Shown: in pieces, positions 1 through 12,300 of the stretch
Layout: the number at the start of each line of letters is the position of its first letter
Position numbering within the stretch: position 1 is the stretch's first letter
Assembly (NCBI GenBank): GCA_000727475.1
Contig: KL647288.1
Coordinates: 2,651,601 to 2,715,600, forward strand
From: Sarcocystis neurona
Lineage: Eukaryota > Apicomplexa > Conoidasida > Eucoccidiorida > Sarcocystidae
DNA: 64,000 bases
Direction: 5' to 3'
Made by a program: the position numbers and the translations under genes
The notes under the pieces: generated by a model
Database searches by the model: none
What the model saw: only the letters and a program-made list of their open reading frames with translations
What the model was told of the DNA's origin: nothing

Positions 1-383
1 TGTACAAGTGCGTCCTGATTAGTCATCCATCAGTCATACAGAGAGACGCAGAGATCGTGATATATACACATATATACAAATACATGTATATGTATACGTA
101 TATGTATACGTACATGCTTGAATTTCATGTCTCTGTGCCTTCATACGTATACACACATTTTTGTTTACACATACATATATATACACACATATGGGTACAT
201 ACATATATATATATTCCTACATATGGGTACATATACATATACATGTATGTACGTACATATATATACATATGGGTGTCTTAAAGAGAAAGACAAAGTGAGA
301 GGAGGTACGAGGTGGAAGACACAAAATAAGGATGTACACATATATGCATACGTATATATAATACGTCGACATACTTCTCCTAC

Positions 384-414
<31 letters not shown>

Positions 415-960
415 GAGAGAAAGAGACACATATGTGTGTGGGTGTGTGATACTTTCTGTGTCTGCCACTTTTCGTCTATACAGGAAATCACAGGTACAAA
501 TATATATAATACATGTGTGTGCATCAATATATGTATATACAAATATATGCATATATATATGTATAGATGTATAAAAATGAGAGGTAGGTATGAATAGAGA
601 TATGTAAATGAGAAGAGATTTAGAGGCGGTGTACAACACGAATGTACGCATATCAACAGTATCGTAAATATACATATATATATGTAGAAAGTGGTAGGAC
701 CGCCATTTCTGTGTTGTCCACGGTGAAGTTCGGAAGAAGAGAAGGTGATTCGTAGGGAAACTACGTAAGGGCAGCTTATACCGCTTCATAGAGAATTCCG
801 TCCTGAGTTAAAAAAATGTACTTCTCCAGTACGTCTCTACCAACCTGCCCGTTTATATCTCCACCTCTTCCTATGTTTCTCTATCTATCTATCTACACAT
901 ATATATATATATGTATGTGTATGTGTCTCTCTCTGTATATATATATAGATATTCGTACGT
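1..960. repeat. TA/CATA microsatellite field
   Basis: Almost continuous alternation of TATA, CATA, TACA and ACGTA motifs, with short AG-rich breaks near 290-330 and 590-640. Open frames here encode only Tyr/Ile/His/Met strings, the direct translation of TA-rich repeats, and exist on both strands. I see no gene. Confidence 0.9.
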
Positions 961-966
961 ATACGT

Positions 967-1757
967 ATGGAGACAATGACCACGACTACTAGTTTTAGTA
1001 CGACAAGTACCACGATTACGAAGACGAGTCCTCCTCCTCCTACTGCTACGGCCACAATCTCTGCTACTTCTTCTGCTACTACTGCTACTCCTCGTATTAG
1101 ATGTATTACTAGTGCCAGTCGTATTACTACTGCTGCTACTTCTGCTCGTAGTAGTAGTTCTACTACAACCACTTCTACTACTACTAATATTACTCATAAT
1201 TATCCCACTACGACTGCTACTACTATTACTACTACTACCACTACTATTTGTTATACTACTACTGCTCGTATTACTACTACTACTCCTACTCCTACTATTG
1301 CTCGTACTATTAGTCCTACTACTTGTGGTACGACTAGTACTGTTACTACTCTTACTTGTGCGGGTCGTACTACTACTGCTACAACATAAACAAGTACTGC
1401 TGCTACTTCTGCTGCTACTTCTGCTGCTACTACTGCTACTACGTCTGTCCCTGCCACTACTACTACTACTAGTATTACTAGTACGAGTCTCACTACTGCT
1501 GCTACTACCTCTACGTCTGCTACTACTACTACTACTACTGCTACTACTACTACTATTACTGCTTTTGATATTACTACTACTACTGCTAGTACTACTAGTG
1601 CTACTAATACTATTACTAGTACTTATCCTGCTACTATTACTACTTCTGCTGCTGCTACTACTAATATTGCTATTACTGGTACTAGTACTACTTGTACTAC
1701 TCCTCGTACTGCGTCTGCTACTACTGCTCTTGTCCCTTCTTTTTCAGCTACGTCATA
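967..1757. repeat. Degenerate ACT/GCT trinucleotide field
   Basis: About 800 bases of imperfect triplets, mainly ACT and GCT with GTA, ATT and CGT variants. The triplet phase holds across nearly the whole stretch, so three frames stay open (poly-Thr, poly-Leu, and Val-rich on the minus strand) without implying a protein. It differs in motif from the CAG/CTG tracts associated with the genes of this window. Confidence 0.85.
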
Positions 1758-1759
1758 AG

Positions 1760-2340
1760 TGCAGGAGCGGCAGGAGAACAGAGCAGGTGAAGAGCAGAGA
1801 AGAAAAGGAAGACGCTCGAGGCAGATTTGGCAGCACGTAAGAAGAAGAAAGTTCAGCAAGAACGTAAGAGAGCCCCCCCACGTCCAAATTTGCAGAAGTT
1901 CCTTTTCCTGTCCTTCCCTCCCTCACTCACCATTGTCCACACCGTGCGGGTAAATGTAGATATATACAGGAAAAGGAGGAATGACAAGAGGAAGAAAAAG
2001 AGGAAGAAGAAGCAAAGGGAACGAGAGATAAAGGGGGGAAAATGTATACCTATATATACACATATATATATGTGTGTATATCAGCAGAAGCATGCTTGAG
2101 GGCCTGCATATATATGTAGAGAGAGAAAGAGAGGGAAGTACAGGAGCTTCGGTATATGAAGGAATGTTTTTCTTCAAAACTAGAGAGAAAAGGACACTCA
2201 CAAATATATACAAAGTGAAAGGTAGACAGCAAGAAAAGACAGAAAAAAGGGGAGATAAAGAGAGATAGAGAGAAAAAAGCAGAAGGGAAGAGAACGAGAA
2301 CGAAAGGGAAGAAGGGAGAAAAAAAAAGATAAAGGAAGAC
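1760..2340. other. Purine-rich stretch, no gene recognised
   Basis: AG-rich plus strand (AGAAGAAAGA-like runs) with a short TA microsatellite near 2040-2115. No motif of a known family was seen in any frame. The purine bias matches what introns of minus-strand genes look like in this window. Confidence 0.5.
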
Positions 2341-2548
2341 GTAGGGGCGTCTGCATTAATGTAGGGGACGCGTGTATTAGTAGAAGGGACATTTGTGTCA
2401 ATAGAAGGGACATGTATATAAATGTAAGGGACGTTTCTACTAAGAAGGGACGTGTGTATTCATAGAAGGGATGCGTGTATTAATAGAAGGGATGCGTGTA
2501 TTAATAGAAGGGACGTGTGTATAAATAGAAGGGACGTGTGTATAAATA
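2341..2548. repeat. 21-bp minisatellite, about ten copies
   Basis: Tandem units of the form GAAGGGATGCGTGTATTAATA. The last copies start at about 2465, 2486, 2507 and 2528, exactly 21 bases apart and nearly identical. Copies toward 2341 are progressively more diverged. Confidence 0.9.
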
Positions 2549-2559
2549 TATATGTCAAG

Positions 2560-3770
2560 CTAGGCTACAGCACGTATCTCTTCTTGCAGAGGAAGAGACT
2601 TTGAAGAGGCCCAGCGAAGCAACTTGCGGACTTCCTGGGGTGGAGCGTTGTCCGTTTCTTCGACTTTTTGCCTTCCCTTCCTTCCCGCACTTTTTTCCTC
2701 CCATTTTTCGTCCCTTCCCTTCCCCCTCCACGCCCATCTCCCGCACGTAACGTCTGCATATCTGCTCTCTTCCCTTCTTCTTCTGCATTCCTCGTTTCCC
2801 CATGTTTCACTTCGTTCTCCACAATTTGCTGTCGAGAAGAAATTGTTCTCCACCCCGCTGCCACGTCTCCTTCGTATTCCTCCTCCTTTTCTTCCCGATT
2901 TCTGGCCACTGCGTTCCTCCCCTCACTTCTAACACTTCTCCTCCCTTACCTCTGCCCGTTTTCCCCACCTCTACCCTCTGTCTGGTGGGGAAGCTCTTTC
3001 CCTCCACCCCTGCCTTTTTTTCCACCCCTGCCTTTTGCTGCTTTTCCTTCTCCCTCTCTTCTTTTCTGCCTTTGTATGTTTTCGGCACAGAAGAGGTCAA
3101 CCACACACGTCTCCACCACAAGTACGTGCTGCAGCGACTTCCTTTTCCTTTTGCTGCGCCTTCCTCTATTTCTCCTTCTCTCTGTCGCCTTCCTGTTGCA
3201 CTGGGACGACAATTTCTGCCCCGTGACTCTTCTTTATCTCCCCACTGTTCCTGTCTCTTCCTCTCCTCACCTTCTGCTTTTTATCTGCTCAGTACACCAC
3301 GTCTACACACACGCGCTTGTCCCGATATCTCTATCGCGCTTTTTTTCCTCTTCTACCCCTCCTTCTCCTTGTGCTTATTTTTTCACTTTCTGCAGGCCTG
3401 CGCTCTCTCCTTTGTTGTCCCTCGAGTTTTCCTCTCTGTTCTCCTTTCTTGTGTTTCTCTTCCACTCATCCCATCTACCCAAAAAAGTGATTCGACAACG
3501 CTTCGCTGCTGTCCCTGCTTCTGGTCCTGCTGCCGTTCCTGCTGCTGTTTTCCCTTTGTATTTGCTTCTTGTTTCTGTGTCTTCAACAACGCTTCCCAGC
3601 GGCAAAGTGGAAAGTTGCTACACACCCTACTTCCATTTGTATACCTCCGTTGCTGTTCGACTTCCTTCCCCTGTTTTTCCTTCTCTCTGTTTTTTTCTTT
3701 TCTCTGGCCTTCTGCCTCCTCCTTTTGACAGCAACAGGAGCCTTAATTACGTGGCACGTGAGAAATAGTG
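2560..3770. other. Pyrimidine-rich tract, no gene recognised
   Basis: The plus strand is strongly C/T-rich from about 2640 to 3770. Long open frames (for example 2668-3768) are low-complexity Ser/Leu/Phe/Pro translations of pyrimidine runs. The composition matches sense-strand introns of the plus-strand genes here, so it may be an intron or leader of an unrecognised plus-strand transcript. Confidence 0.5.
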
Positions 3771-3774
3771 AACA

Positions 3775-4600
3775 CACAGGGGAAGAAAGACAAAGAGAGA
3801 CTCTTCGAAGAGTGAATAAGGCGACGAAACTTGAGGGCAGGGAGAAGAGGAAGGAATAAAAAGAATGAGAAGTCCACTCCCTGGGGAAGTACTAAATTTT
3901 CTCTGGTGCACCGGACAGCCTCGTCTCCGGGGACAGCAGCAGCAACAGCAGCAACAGCAGCACAATGTCACGCAGACTCACCGCCTCCTCTGCCGGATTT
4001 CCAGGAAGGCTGCTGCTTCTGCGGCCGAAAGAAAGGGAAGAAACAAAAGAGGGGGAGACAAAGAGGACAGGAAAAAATGGGGGCTCAAGACAGAAAGAGA
4101 GCACGAAATTGCGGCCAGAGAAGACGAAAGAATGAAGGAGAAAATCTCCTCGTAGATACTTGCAGAAAGAGGACCAGAGAGCGGAGAAAAAGAAGAGCAG
4201 CAAGGCAGCTCAAATGCATGCAGCGCAGGCCGGTTGGTACACAGAAGGAGTTTGAAGCTTATTTCAACTTGAACGCATGGTAGCGGTGACGTGGGTGGGA
4301 GGGAGGCAGCAGACTTGCACGAAGGCCACGGCTATTCTGCACAGAAACAGGAAGAAGAAGAAGAGAGTGACGACGAGGAAGTTGTTCGAGAAAAGTTGTT
4401 CAAGAAGGAAACGGCGGGGAAAAGAGAGGGAGATTCGGGAGCGTTAAGAAGAACGCAGCGAAGACGAGAATAGAAAACAGCAAGAACAGATAGGCAATTG
4501 CGAACATAAAAGCAGAGAAGGCGGAAGAAGAGAAGGATGGGAAAAGAGGATAAAAAAAAGGAGAAAAAGTGAAGAAGACTCGTGGAAATAGAAAGAGCCT
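3775..4600. other. Purine-rich stretch with a possible 37-nt minus-strand exon
   Basis: The plus strand is A/G-rich, with a short CAG run at about 3935-3962. On the minus strand, 4018-3982 is bounded by a good acceptor (ending CGCAG) and a strong donor (GTGAGT), which would make a 37-nt exon. I cannot tie its peptide to a family. It would be phase-compatible with the candidate carrier exon at 5341-5175, but that is speculative. Confidence 0.25.
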
Positions 4601-4609
4601 CAAAAAACT

Positions 4610-5040
4610 ATATGTACAATATATATATATGTATATATATGTACGTGTCTCTCTCTGTGTTTCTGGGTCTCGAAAATAGAAAGAGTCTCAAACAAGTGAA
4701 GGGAAGAAAGCAGAAAGAAAAAAAAAGGGAAGACCGCAGAAGAGTAATAATACATCCATTCACGTACTATCATACTCAACTCAGTATACCTATACATACA
4801 TTTATATACATATATATATGGATATACGTGTGTATATCTATACACATATGTATACAAATGACCACAACTATATGTACAATATATACATATATATATATAC
4901 GTCTCTCTCTCTATGTATATATGTACATGTATGTAGAAGTACCTAAATATATAGGTAAAATCACAAATAAACACGAGTATACGTATGTATATATATGTAT
5001 GGAGAGACGTGTATATCTATATCTATATATATTTGAGTAG
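4610..5040. repeat. TA/CATA microsatellite field
   Basis: TATATA, GTATAT and CATACA runs with one AG-rich break at 4670-4745. No gene. Confidence 0.85.
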
Positions 5041-5174
5041 GTGTGCAGTGAGTACGACTAGTAGATTTCTTTGTGTTCTAGAGGGTCTCGTCTTGAAAGG
5101 GACGCCGGCCTGTTTTTCTTCCCTTTCTTCTTTTCCTTTCTCTTCGCTCGTCTGCGTTCGGTAGAGAAACATAC

Positions 5175-5341
5175 GTCTGCGTTCTGTTCTTCTCCTTTTG
5201 TTCGTTTGCTGCCGCTTCTGCTGCCGCAGGGGAAGGAGAGGTCTCCTCCGGTGAAGAAGGGGAAGCGGAAGAAGAGCCAGCAGCAGCTGCAGCAGCAGCA
5301 GTTTTTCGCTGCGGCCCGGCACAGCGCACTTGGGTGAGCAC
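5175..5341 (-). other. Candidate 3' exon of the carrier gene (uncertain)
   Basis: On the minus strand an acceptor ending CTTCAG at 5342 and a strong GTATGT donor after 5175 bound 167 nt with one open frame. It begins VLTQVRCAGPQRK and continues as Ala/Ser/Glu-rich low complexity. Joined in phase 0 to the last firm carrier exon, which ends YPYIRSK at 9326, it would prolong the segment after helix 5. It contains no sixth-helix motif, the intron would be 4 kb, and an unrelated minus-strand gene is equally possible. Confidence 0.25.
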
Positions 5342-5599
5342 CTGAAGCCGACGCAAGGCAAAGAAAGGGGGGCGGGAGGAGGCGCAGAGGAGAGGACGAA
5401 ACGGATAAAAAGAGGAGAAAACGGAGAGGCAAGGCAGCTGCGGAAAAGCGGGGAAGGAAAGGAGGTGCACCTGCAAAGGTGCGGAGAAAAGACGAGAAAA
5501 TCGCAGTTTTCCGTCCTCCTCTCTTCCGCAGGGGAACTCGGACTTCCTCATCACCGCCAAGGAAAGGGAAACCCAAACAATTCGAGCGTAGACCTATTC

Positions 5600-6790
5600 T
5601 CTCACACCCACGCAAATACACACACATATATATACATGTATACACGTGTATATGCATGCAGACATGCATGCTGGGATGCATATACATATGTGTATGCATG
5701 TGTCTTTACATATGCATGAGCTCGGAGATACGTACGCATATATCTTCATATATGTAATTTGTGGTCGAACGTATATGTATATGTGTAGAGGAAAAGAGAA
5801 GAGGGGTGTATGTACTGTTATAAAGTGATTTATTCAGGTGTATCGACACATCAGGACCTACGCAGAGACCTGTGCACGTACATACATATACATATATGAA
5901 TGTGTATATTTATTTGTTGAACGACAAAGAGATAGATAGATATAAGTATATACACTAGAAAAGAAGCATGCACAGGCATACGTACGTCTATAGATAGATT
6001 TTTTGATATAGATAGAGGGTGGCAAGAAGACATGCAGGAAAAAAAAGAGATGCGCTGAGAAGAAGACAGCTGGAAACACGGAACGGCGGAAACTCCCGCA
6101 CAATCCTGCATAATTACCAACGCTATATCTTTATACCCACACGCATATGCAAATACATATACATATACATAGAAAGAGACAGAGGTAGGTAGATAAATAG
6201 ATACATAGATATATGCATAAGCGTATACGTGTTCAGAAAAAATGAGACATATATGCGTATAGACGCATATATACATGTGGGTACACAGGACATATATATG
6301 TACCCATATACACGTATTCGGGAATAGAGGGTGATAGACAGAGATAGAAATATACACTCATACACATATATAGGTAATATCCATCCATATATATATGCGT
6401 GTGTGTATACCTGTATATATATATATAGAGAGAGAGAGAGAAATATGCACCTATACACACATGAAGCTAATATCATGTGTATATATATATGTATATGTGC
6501 ACATCCAGGTATATCTATATCTATCTATATATATATATATGGAGAGAGAGAAATATACCTCTGTGTGCGTGTATAGTTAATATCACATACATATATCTAT
6601 ATGTGCACCCATACATGCCTACGTAGGGAGAGAGATATATATACATATACGCCTCTACATATACATACTTCGTGTCCGATATATATACATATATACGCAT
6701 AACTACATATGTACGGAGAGAGAGAAATATTCACCTCTACGCCTGTGTAGCTGATATTATATATAATTATACCGGTATGTACAACTGTTG
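5600..6790. repeat. Microsatellite field with a roughly 90-115-bp higher-order period
   Basis: TA/CATA microsatellite. From about 6330 a longer pattern recurs: an AGAGAGAGAAATAT block, a CACCT.TACAC segment and GCTAATATCA-like sequence, at about 6334, 6427, 6541, 6627 (partial) and 6715. The copies are imperfect. Confidence 0.6.
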
Positions 6791-6870
6791 GAAGAGACGC
6801 ATAGACAGTCGCTGATGCAACAGGGCCGCAGGCACACACGCTGAACTCGCTCGGGAAGTGGCTGCCAACT

Positions 6871-6987
6871 TCAAAAAAATATTTCTTCAAGAAGACGCCT
6901 GGTAAATATCTGCAGTGAAAAATGTTGGGGCTGCTTCTCTCTCAACTTCCACAAAAGTGCTGCTGCGGCAGGGGCGGAGTTTCTCTC
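6871..6987 (-). other. Candidate terminal exon of the carrier gene (uncertain)
   Basis: A minus-strand acceptor (TGTGTGTGCAG) at 6988 opens a frame of 38 residues ending in TGA at 6871. The peptide contains RNSAPAAAALLWKLREK, which loosely resembles the sixth helix and end of mitochondrial carriers. It is in phase with the firm exon ending at 9326. The usual matrix segment between helices 5 and 6 is absent, so either another exon lies between or the match is accidental. Confidence 0.25.
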
Positions 6988-7059
6988 CTGCACACACACA
7001 CAACCCACACTTTCGCACTCCCCACGGCCTCGGCCTACAGGGAAGTTATTTTCTATACA

Positions 7060-7620
7060 CATACCCACACATGTATACATATTCTTATGGATGTGTATGA
7101 GCGTATATAAGACTAAGTCGAGTTCTATACACATTCATATATATATATGTAAGTCTACGGGTATAAGTGCTTCTCTGTACAAACACATATATATATGTAT
7201 GTTGGCCTACGGATATTAATCCTTCTCTACACACCCCCATATATGTATATGCGCTGGCCTACGAATATCGAAGCTTCCCTATACAGATGGCCAGCGTATA
7301 TTAACGCGTATCATAATTCGTGCCGCTAAGTCGATTCAAAACAAATGCTTGCACATATATATGCAGACATAGGGGTATGTGTACATGTCGTAGTTTACGT
7401 AAGGAAGTTGCTTCACACACATGTTTGTATCTACATATATATATACATGCATATAAGTACGCACGCATCTCATATTCTATAAGGCCAATTCGACTTCTAT
7501 ACATACATATATATATATGTGAGTGTACATATAAGTATGTACGCATCTCATATTTTAGGCAGTTAGGTGGAGTTCTACATATAATATCTACACGTATATA
7601 TATATGTATATACATGCGTA
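7060..7620. repeat. 51-52-bp and 78-bp tandem repeats in TA-rich DNA
   Basis: Three units of about 51-52 bp carry a GGCCTACGGATAT-like core at 7153, 7204 and 7256. A separate pair of about 78-bp units carries ACGCATCTCATATT at about 7455 and 7533. Both lie in CATA/TA microsatellite. No gene. Confidence 0.7.
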
Positions 7621-7639
7621 TATCATTCTGCAGGTTTTT

Positions 7640-8060
7640 TTCTCGTTTATTTGTGTATTATCCGTCTTTCCTGCGTCTAAATGCGGGTGTGTATAGTGTG
7701 AGTTTGTGGAGATCTCTTCGTGTGAGCCGCCGTCCCCCGGCTTCTTCGACGAGGCGCCTGCATGTTTGCCTACACCAGCGCAGCGGTGAGAAGAAGAGAG
7801 AAAGGCAAGGCAGCAGACGAGACAGAGGACGAAAGGGAGGGAGATTTCCGCGTCTCTCCGTCTCGCTTGAAGAAGCAGCAGAAAGTGGTTCTCCTGCTGC
7901 AGCAGCAGAGTTCTACATCTTCTCCTTATATCAACAGCACTGCTAATCTTCTCCCGTCCGTCGTCTCCCTTGGTGTGTGTGGGCAGTAAAGCGTCCTCTT
8001 TTGTCTACCGCAGCACATAAACACAACAGCAAGAAACGTTCCCCTTCACTTCGATTGCAG
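7640..8060. other. Unique sequence, no gene recognised
   Basis: Moderate-complexity DNA with a short CTGCTGCAGCAGCAG run near 7890. A plus-strand frame with an ATG at 7762 stays open to 7989 (75 residues, charged then Gln/Ser-rich). It has no recognisable domain and is not supported as a gene. Confidence 0.4.
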
Positions 8061-8340
8061 GTGAAGAAGGGATGGTGAGTCTCTTCTTGACCCCAGTGAT
8101 AAGTGACCAAGTCAAGGGAGTCTCAATTTACGTAGAAGCAGAAAGGGACACTTCTTCTCTGCGGCAGCAAGTGAAGAAACGAGGGCAACTTCTTCTTTTT
8201 CTCAAGAGGGGAAGAAGTGGATTTCTTCCCCCGTGAAGAAACGGAAGGGAACTTCTTCTTCTCGTAAAGAAGCAGAAAGGAAGCTCCTTCTCTTCCTCAG
8301 TACGTGAAGAAGTGAAAGGGAAGTTTATCTGCGCGTCAAG
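8061..8340. repeat. About 40-bp degenerate repeat of alternating GAAGAAG and CTTCTTC
   Basis: Units beginning GTGAAGAA-like recur at about 8131, 8171, 8211, 8263 and 8303, with a related start at 8061. Each has a GAAGAAG block, a spacer with GGAAGGGAA, and a CTTCTTC block, so every unit contains a short inverted repeat. Confidence 0.65.
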
Positions 8341-9300
8341 GACCGGAGAAATGCTTCCGTTTCTTCTCGAAAGAAGGAGAGCGAAGCATCAAATGTGTCC
8401 ACTTCTTAAACCTATGTATGTGGGCAGGGACGCACGCGCATCTGTAGAAGGTGTAGCGGAGCACATCACGTAGATCAGAGCAGTCACTGATATATGACCC
8501 GCTGAAATTAAGCGAAGAGACACGAAAACCAACGCATAGACACAAGACAAAAGGAGAAAATGGGCGACCAAGTCTGGACGGCCTACACTTCTCTCGGCTC
8601 TCTCTACGCATCCATATATACATTCCGAGGCAGATATATATATATATATATATGTGTACATATACGCACGTCTGTATATATTTAGAGAGAAATGTGGCGG
8701 TGCAAAGACAGAGCAACATTTGCAGGACACAGTGTTACATAAAGGGTCCCAAATATATATTTATCCACGTATATGTCTATTCGCATAGATGTGTATCTAT
8801 CTGTCTATCTATCTATATATATGTGTATGTTTGTGTGGGTGGCGATGTTAACGAAGTCGAACAGTAGTAAAGTTGGGTAGAAGTAGATGAATAATAAGAT
8901 GTTGAGAAAAGGAGATAGACGAAGAAATTCTCTTTTTCTGTTAATAGGGCACTTTTCGATGGGATGTGCTGACGCTAACAAACACACACGCTCTGCTGCT
9001 GCTGCTGCTACTGTTGCAGTATCGCTTGTGTTGCTGCTGTTGCTGCTGCTATTCTCCGACTTCCCGGCATTCGTGGACGTCTACAACTCCACGAATATCT
9101 GCCTAAATATGTACAGACAAATATACATGTATATAGGCTTTTGCATATACATACATATACATCTATATATACATATATATGTAGTGAGCTAGATAGATAG
9201 GGATACACACGTATATGTGTGTGTGTAGTTTCGTGAACAAATGGGGAGAAGACCTTTCCTTTTCAAGGGGTAGGAGGGAGCCTGAGGGAGAGAACTTTTC
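8341..9300. other. Unique sequence and TA microsatellite, no gene
   Basis: Unique DNA to about 8620, TA/CATA microsatellite at 8620-8840 and 9100-9230, and a short CTG run at about 8995-9050 that reads Ala/Leu/Val-rich. I recognised no coding motif. Confidence 0.5.
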
Positions 9301-9325
9301 TTTTAACTTATTTTTTTGACGCTAC

Positions 9326-12300
9326 CTTGCTTCGTATGTACGGGTAGGTGAGAACGGTTGCGACGGCCTTGGAGCAGGCGCCGAGCAGAAACGCCTGAGA
9401 CGCGGTGATTGCTGGCAAGTCCTGACGGGGCAGCAACAGTAAGAAGGGAAAAGTAAGAAAATAGAGACGAAGGGAAAGAGGGGTGATAGAGAAGAAGACG
9501 ACGGAGAAGAAGAAGAAGGGGGAGAAAAAAAAAGAAGACGAAGAAGACGAAAAGGACGAAAAAGAGGAGGAAGAAGAAGACGAAGAAGAAGACAAAGAAG
9601 AAGAAGAGGTGCTTTCAGCCAGAAGAAAGAGAAGAGCAGGAGGAGCAGCACGCGTTGCTGGCCTGAAAAGAGAGGCACGGGGAGGGTGTCTGTGAGGCAG
9701 ACGCTGCGTAAGAGGGGGAGACGAGGGAGGATAATAACGAAAACAAAAAGGAAAAAAAAGGAAGATAAAGCAGAAGAGAGGGCGTGTGATAATTTGGATA
9801 AGAGAGGAGCAGAAAGCCACGCGAAAAGGGTAGGGAACGCAAAAGACAGGCCGAAGACAGAAGAGAGGGCGAACGCCAAGCGCGTCCAACAAGACCGGCG
9901 CAGAAAAGGGAAATCCGGAGAAGGAAATTTCGAGAAGGGGGAAGCGAACGGGGACAAGAAAGGCGATAAAATTTTCAGATCGTGGATAAATAAAGGAAAA
10001 GGAAAAGAGAGGGGGAGACGGGGAAGTTGAGGAAGTTCTCGCATTGCAGATATTTCGTCTGTTCGCTGAAGAAGTGGCCCTCACTCTTCGAAGGCCGGAG
10101 GACAGGAAGACGTCTTTCACTCATTTTTCCACTGCAGTGCAAAGTAATAACGCGCGCTTTCATATATATAAAATATGTATAAATGTGTGTACTTACCTAC
10201 TAAAGTATATATATGTAGGCGGATGCAGATATACAGTCTATATATATATTTATATATATGCATATATGCATGCATCCAAGTATCCATGTATAGAATACAT
10301 TACCAATGTGTGTACATATCCATTATGTACATATACATATATCTATGAGTATTTAGACATACAACGTACAAGAGTACATATATATACGTCCATATCCATG
10401 TGTATAATATACGTATAAGTGTGTGCATATCTACTATATATATATTTCTATATATGGGTATCCATATATATGTAGATACATTATATGGGATTGTACAAGT
10501 ATCTAATATAAAGAGATAGTCATATTTAAGTGTATAGTTCATAGGCAAATATACAAATACATATATATATACATGTATTGCTGTATAGATACGCACATAT
10601 GTACCTATGCGTATGTATACCCGATAGGTGTATAAATATATGTACGCACTGTGTGTACACAGAGAATATCCAGACATACGAATTATATTCAAATAGAGAA
10701 GTATGTGTATTCGTACATACACACAGGTGTATGGTGTACACGTACAAATACGTATATGTACATATATATATGTAGTAAGTCGGTATATGTACGCACATAT
10801 ATATATATGTATATGTATATGTATATATATAATATATGTATATATATATATATTATATATGTGTATGTATATATATATTATATATGTATATGTGTATATG
10901 CATATGTGTATATATATAAGTCGGTATGTATACATATGTGATACGTAGAATTATTCAAATATAGAGTATATATTCATATACGTACACATACATATATGCG
11001 TATACACACATATATATACGCCACTGCATACTCGTATATATATATAATACGCATGTGTCTACATATCTGTAAAGTACTATACAAACATGGAATGTACAGA
11101 CGAATATATATACATATATATATGTGAAGAGAAAATGATGCTGTGTACCTTTGTACATCGATCTATCAACCTATCTATCTATCTATACATATATATATGT
11201 ACGTACCCCTATGTGTGAGTATATATGTCACGCTGCAGACCTACACGTATGCCAGTACATCTATCTCTCTCTATATGGTAAATCTGGTCCTCGGCCCTTG
11301 CAAACGTGTATATAGATTTGTTGTAGCTCCGTATGTAAGACACGTGTCTCCCTAGTATCGCTGCCTATCTGTATCTATGTACACACCTACACACCTACAA
11401 ATATGTATATATATATATATGGGTAGATAAATATGGAGATAGATAGGTAGAGAGATACAGAGAGATACGTGGATAGATACAGACACAGAGGTAGACAGAT
11501 AGGGACACACAGATATGGACGGATAGATATAGAGACGGCCAGATACGTAGTCACGTATATTACTGCAGAGACACAGAGAAATGCAGCCAGTTGGATAGAC
11601 ATAGACACATATATATATAGATCTATAGACAGATATATATGGAGAAATAGATGAAGAGATAGATAGGTAAACTGGTGCCTCTTGGTGAGTATTCGCTTGT
11701 AAACGGCCGGAAGGATAGTAATGCGTCTATAATTTTGACATCCTGCGTATACATACATATATTTTCATACCATTGCATACCCAACATATATATATGATAC
11801 GCGAGTGTCTGCATATCTATAAAGTACTGTACAAATATGGAATGCATATACGTATGTACACATATATGGGTCAGTTTCAGAAAAGGGGGAGTTCTCCTCG
11901 CTTCTGCTGTTTGACCCTCGTCTCTCAAAACTCTTTAATGACGGGGCAGCTGTTTGAAAGTTCACACCCACGCAAACACGCATGCACGTGTTTTTTTGAA
12001 GACTTCGCTCTCTGCGCTGCTAAAAAATTATATCCACGTACATACAGACAGACACATATACACAGACGCATATACACAGACCCGTACACGTGTATCCCTA
12101 CGAGTATGTTTGTGTATACCTCTGTGTGGAGGACGAGGCCCTTTCTACAGAAAAAGATATATAGAGAGAGAAACACACAGACAGAAAGAGAAAGCTACAA
12201 ACGTTGTTCGGTAGCAGCCCTGGCCATCAACCTCTCATGAAAAAAAAAAGAAGACGCGGTTCAAGGAGATAAAGACGTACGTGTGTGTGTTTGTATATAT

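Noticed and set aside
57..789. Several 70-190-residue open frames on both strands, Tyr/Ile/His-rich
   Set aside because: They translate TA/CATA microsatellite; similar frames appear at every microsatellite field in the window.
1112..1840. 242-residue poly-Leu frame
   Set aside because: Translation of the ACT/GCT triplet field; parallel frames on the same DNA are also open.
2668..3768. 366-residue plus-strand frame
   Set aside because: Ser/Leu/Phe/Pro low complexity from pyrimidine-rich DNA; no motif and overlapping frames equally open.
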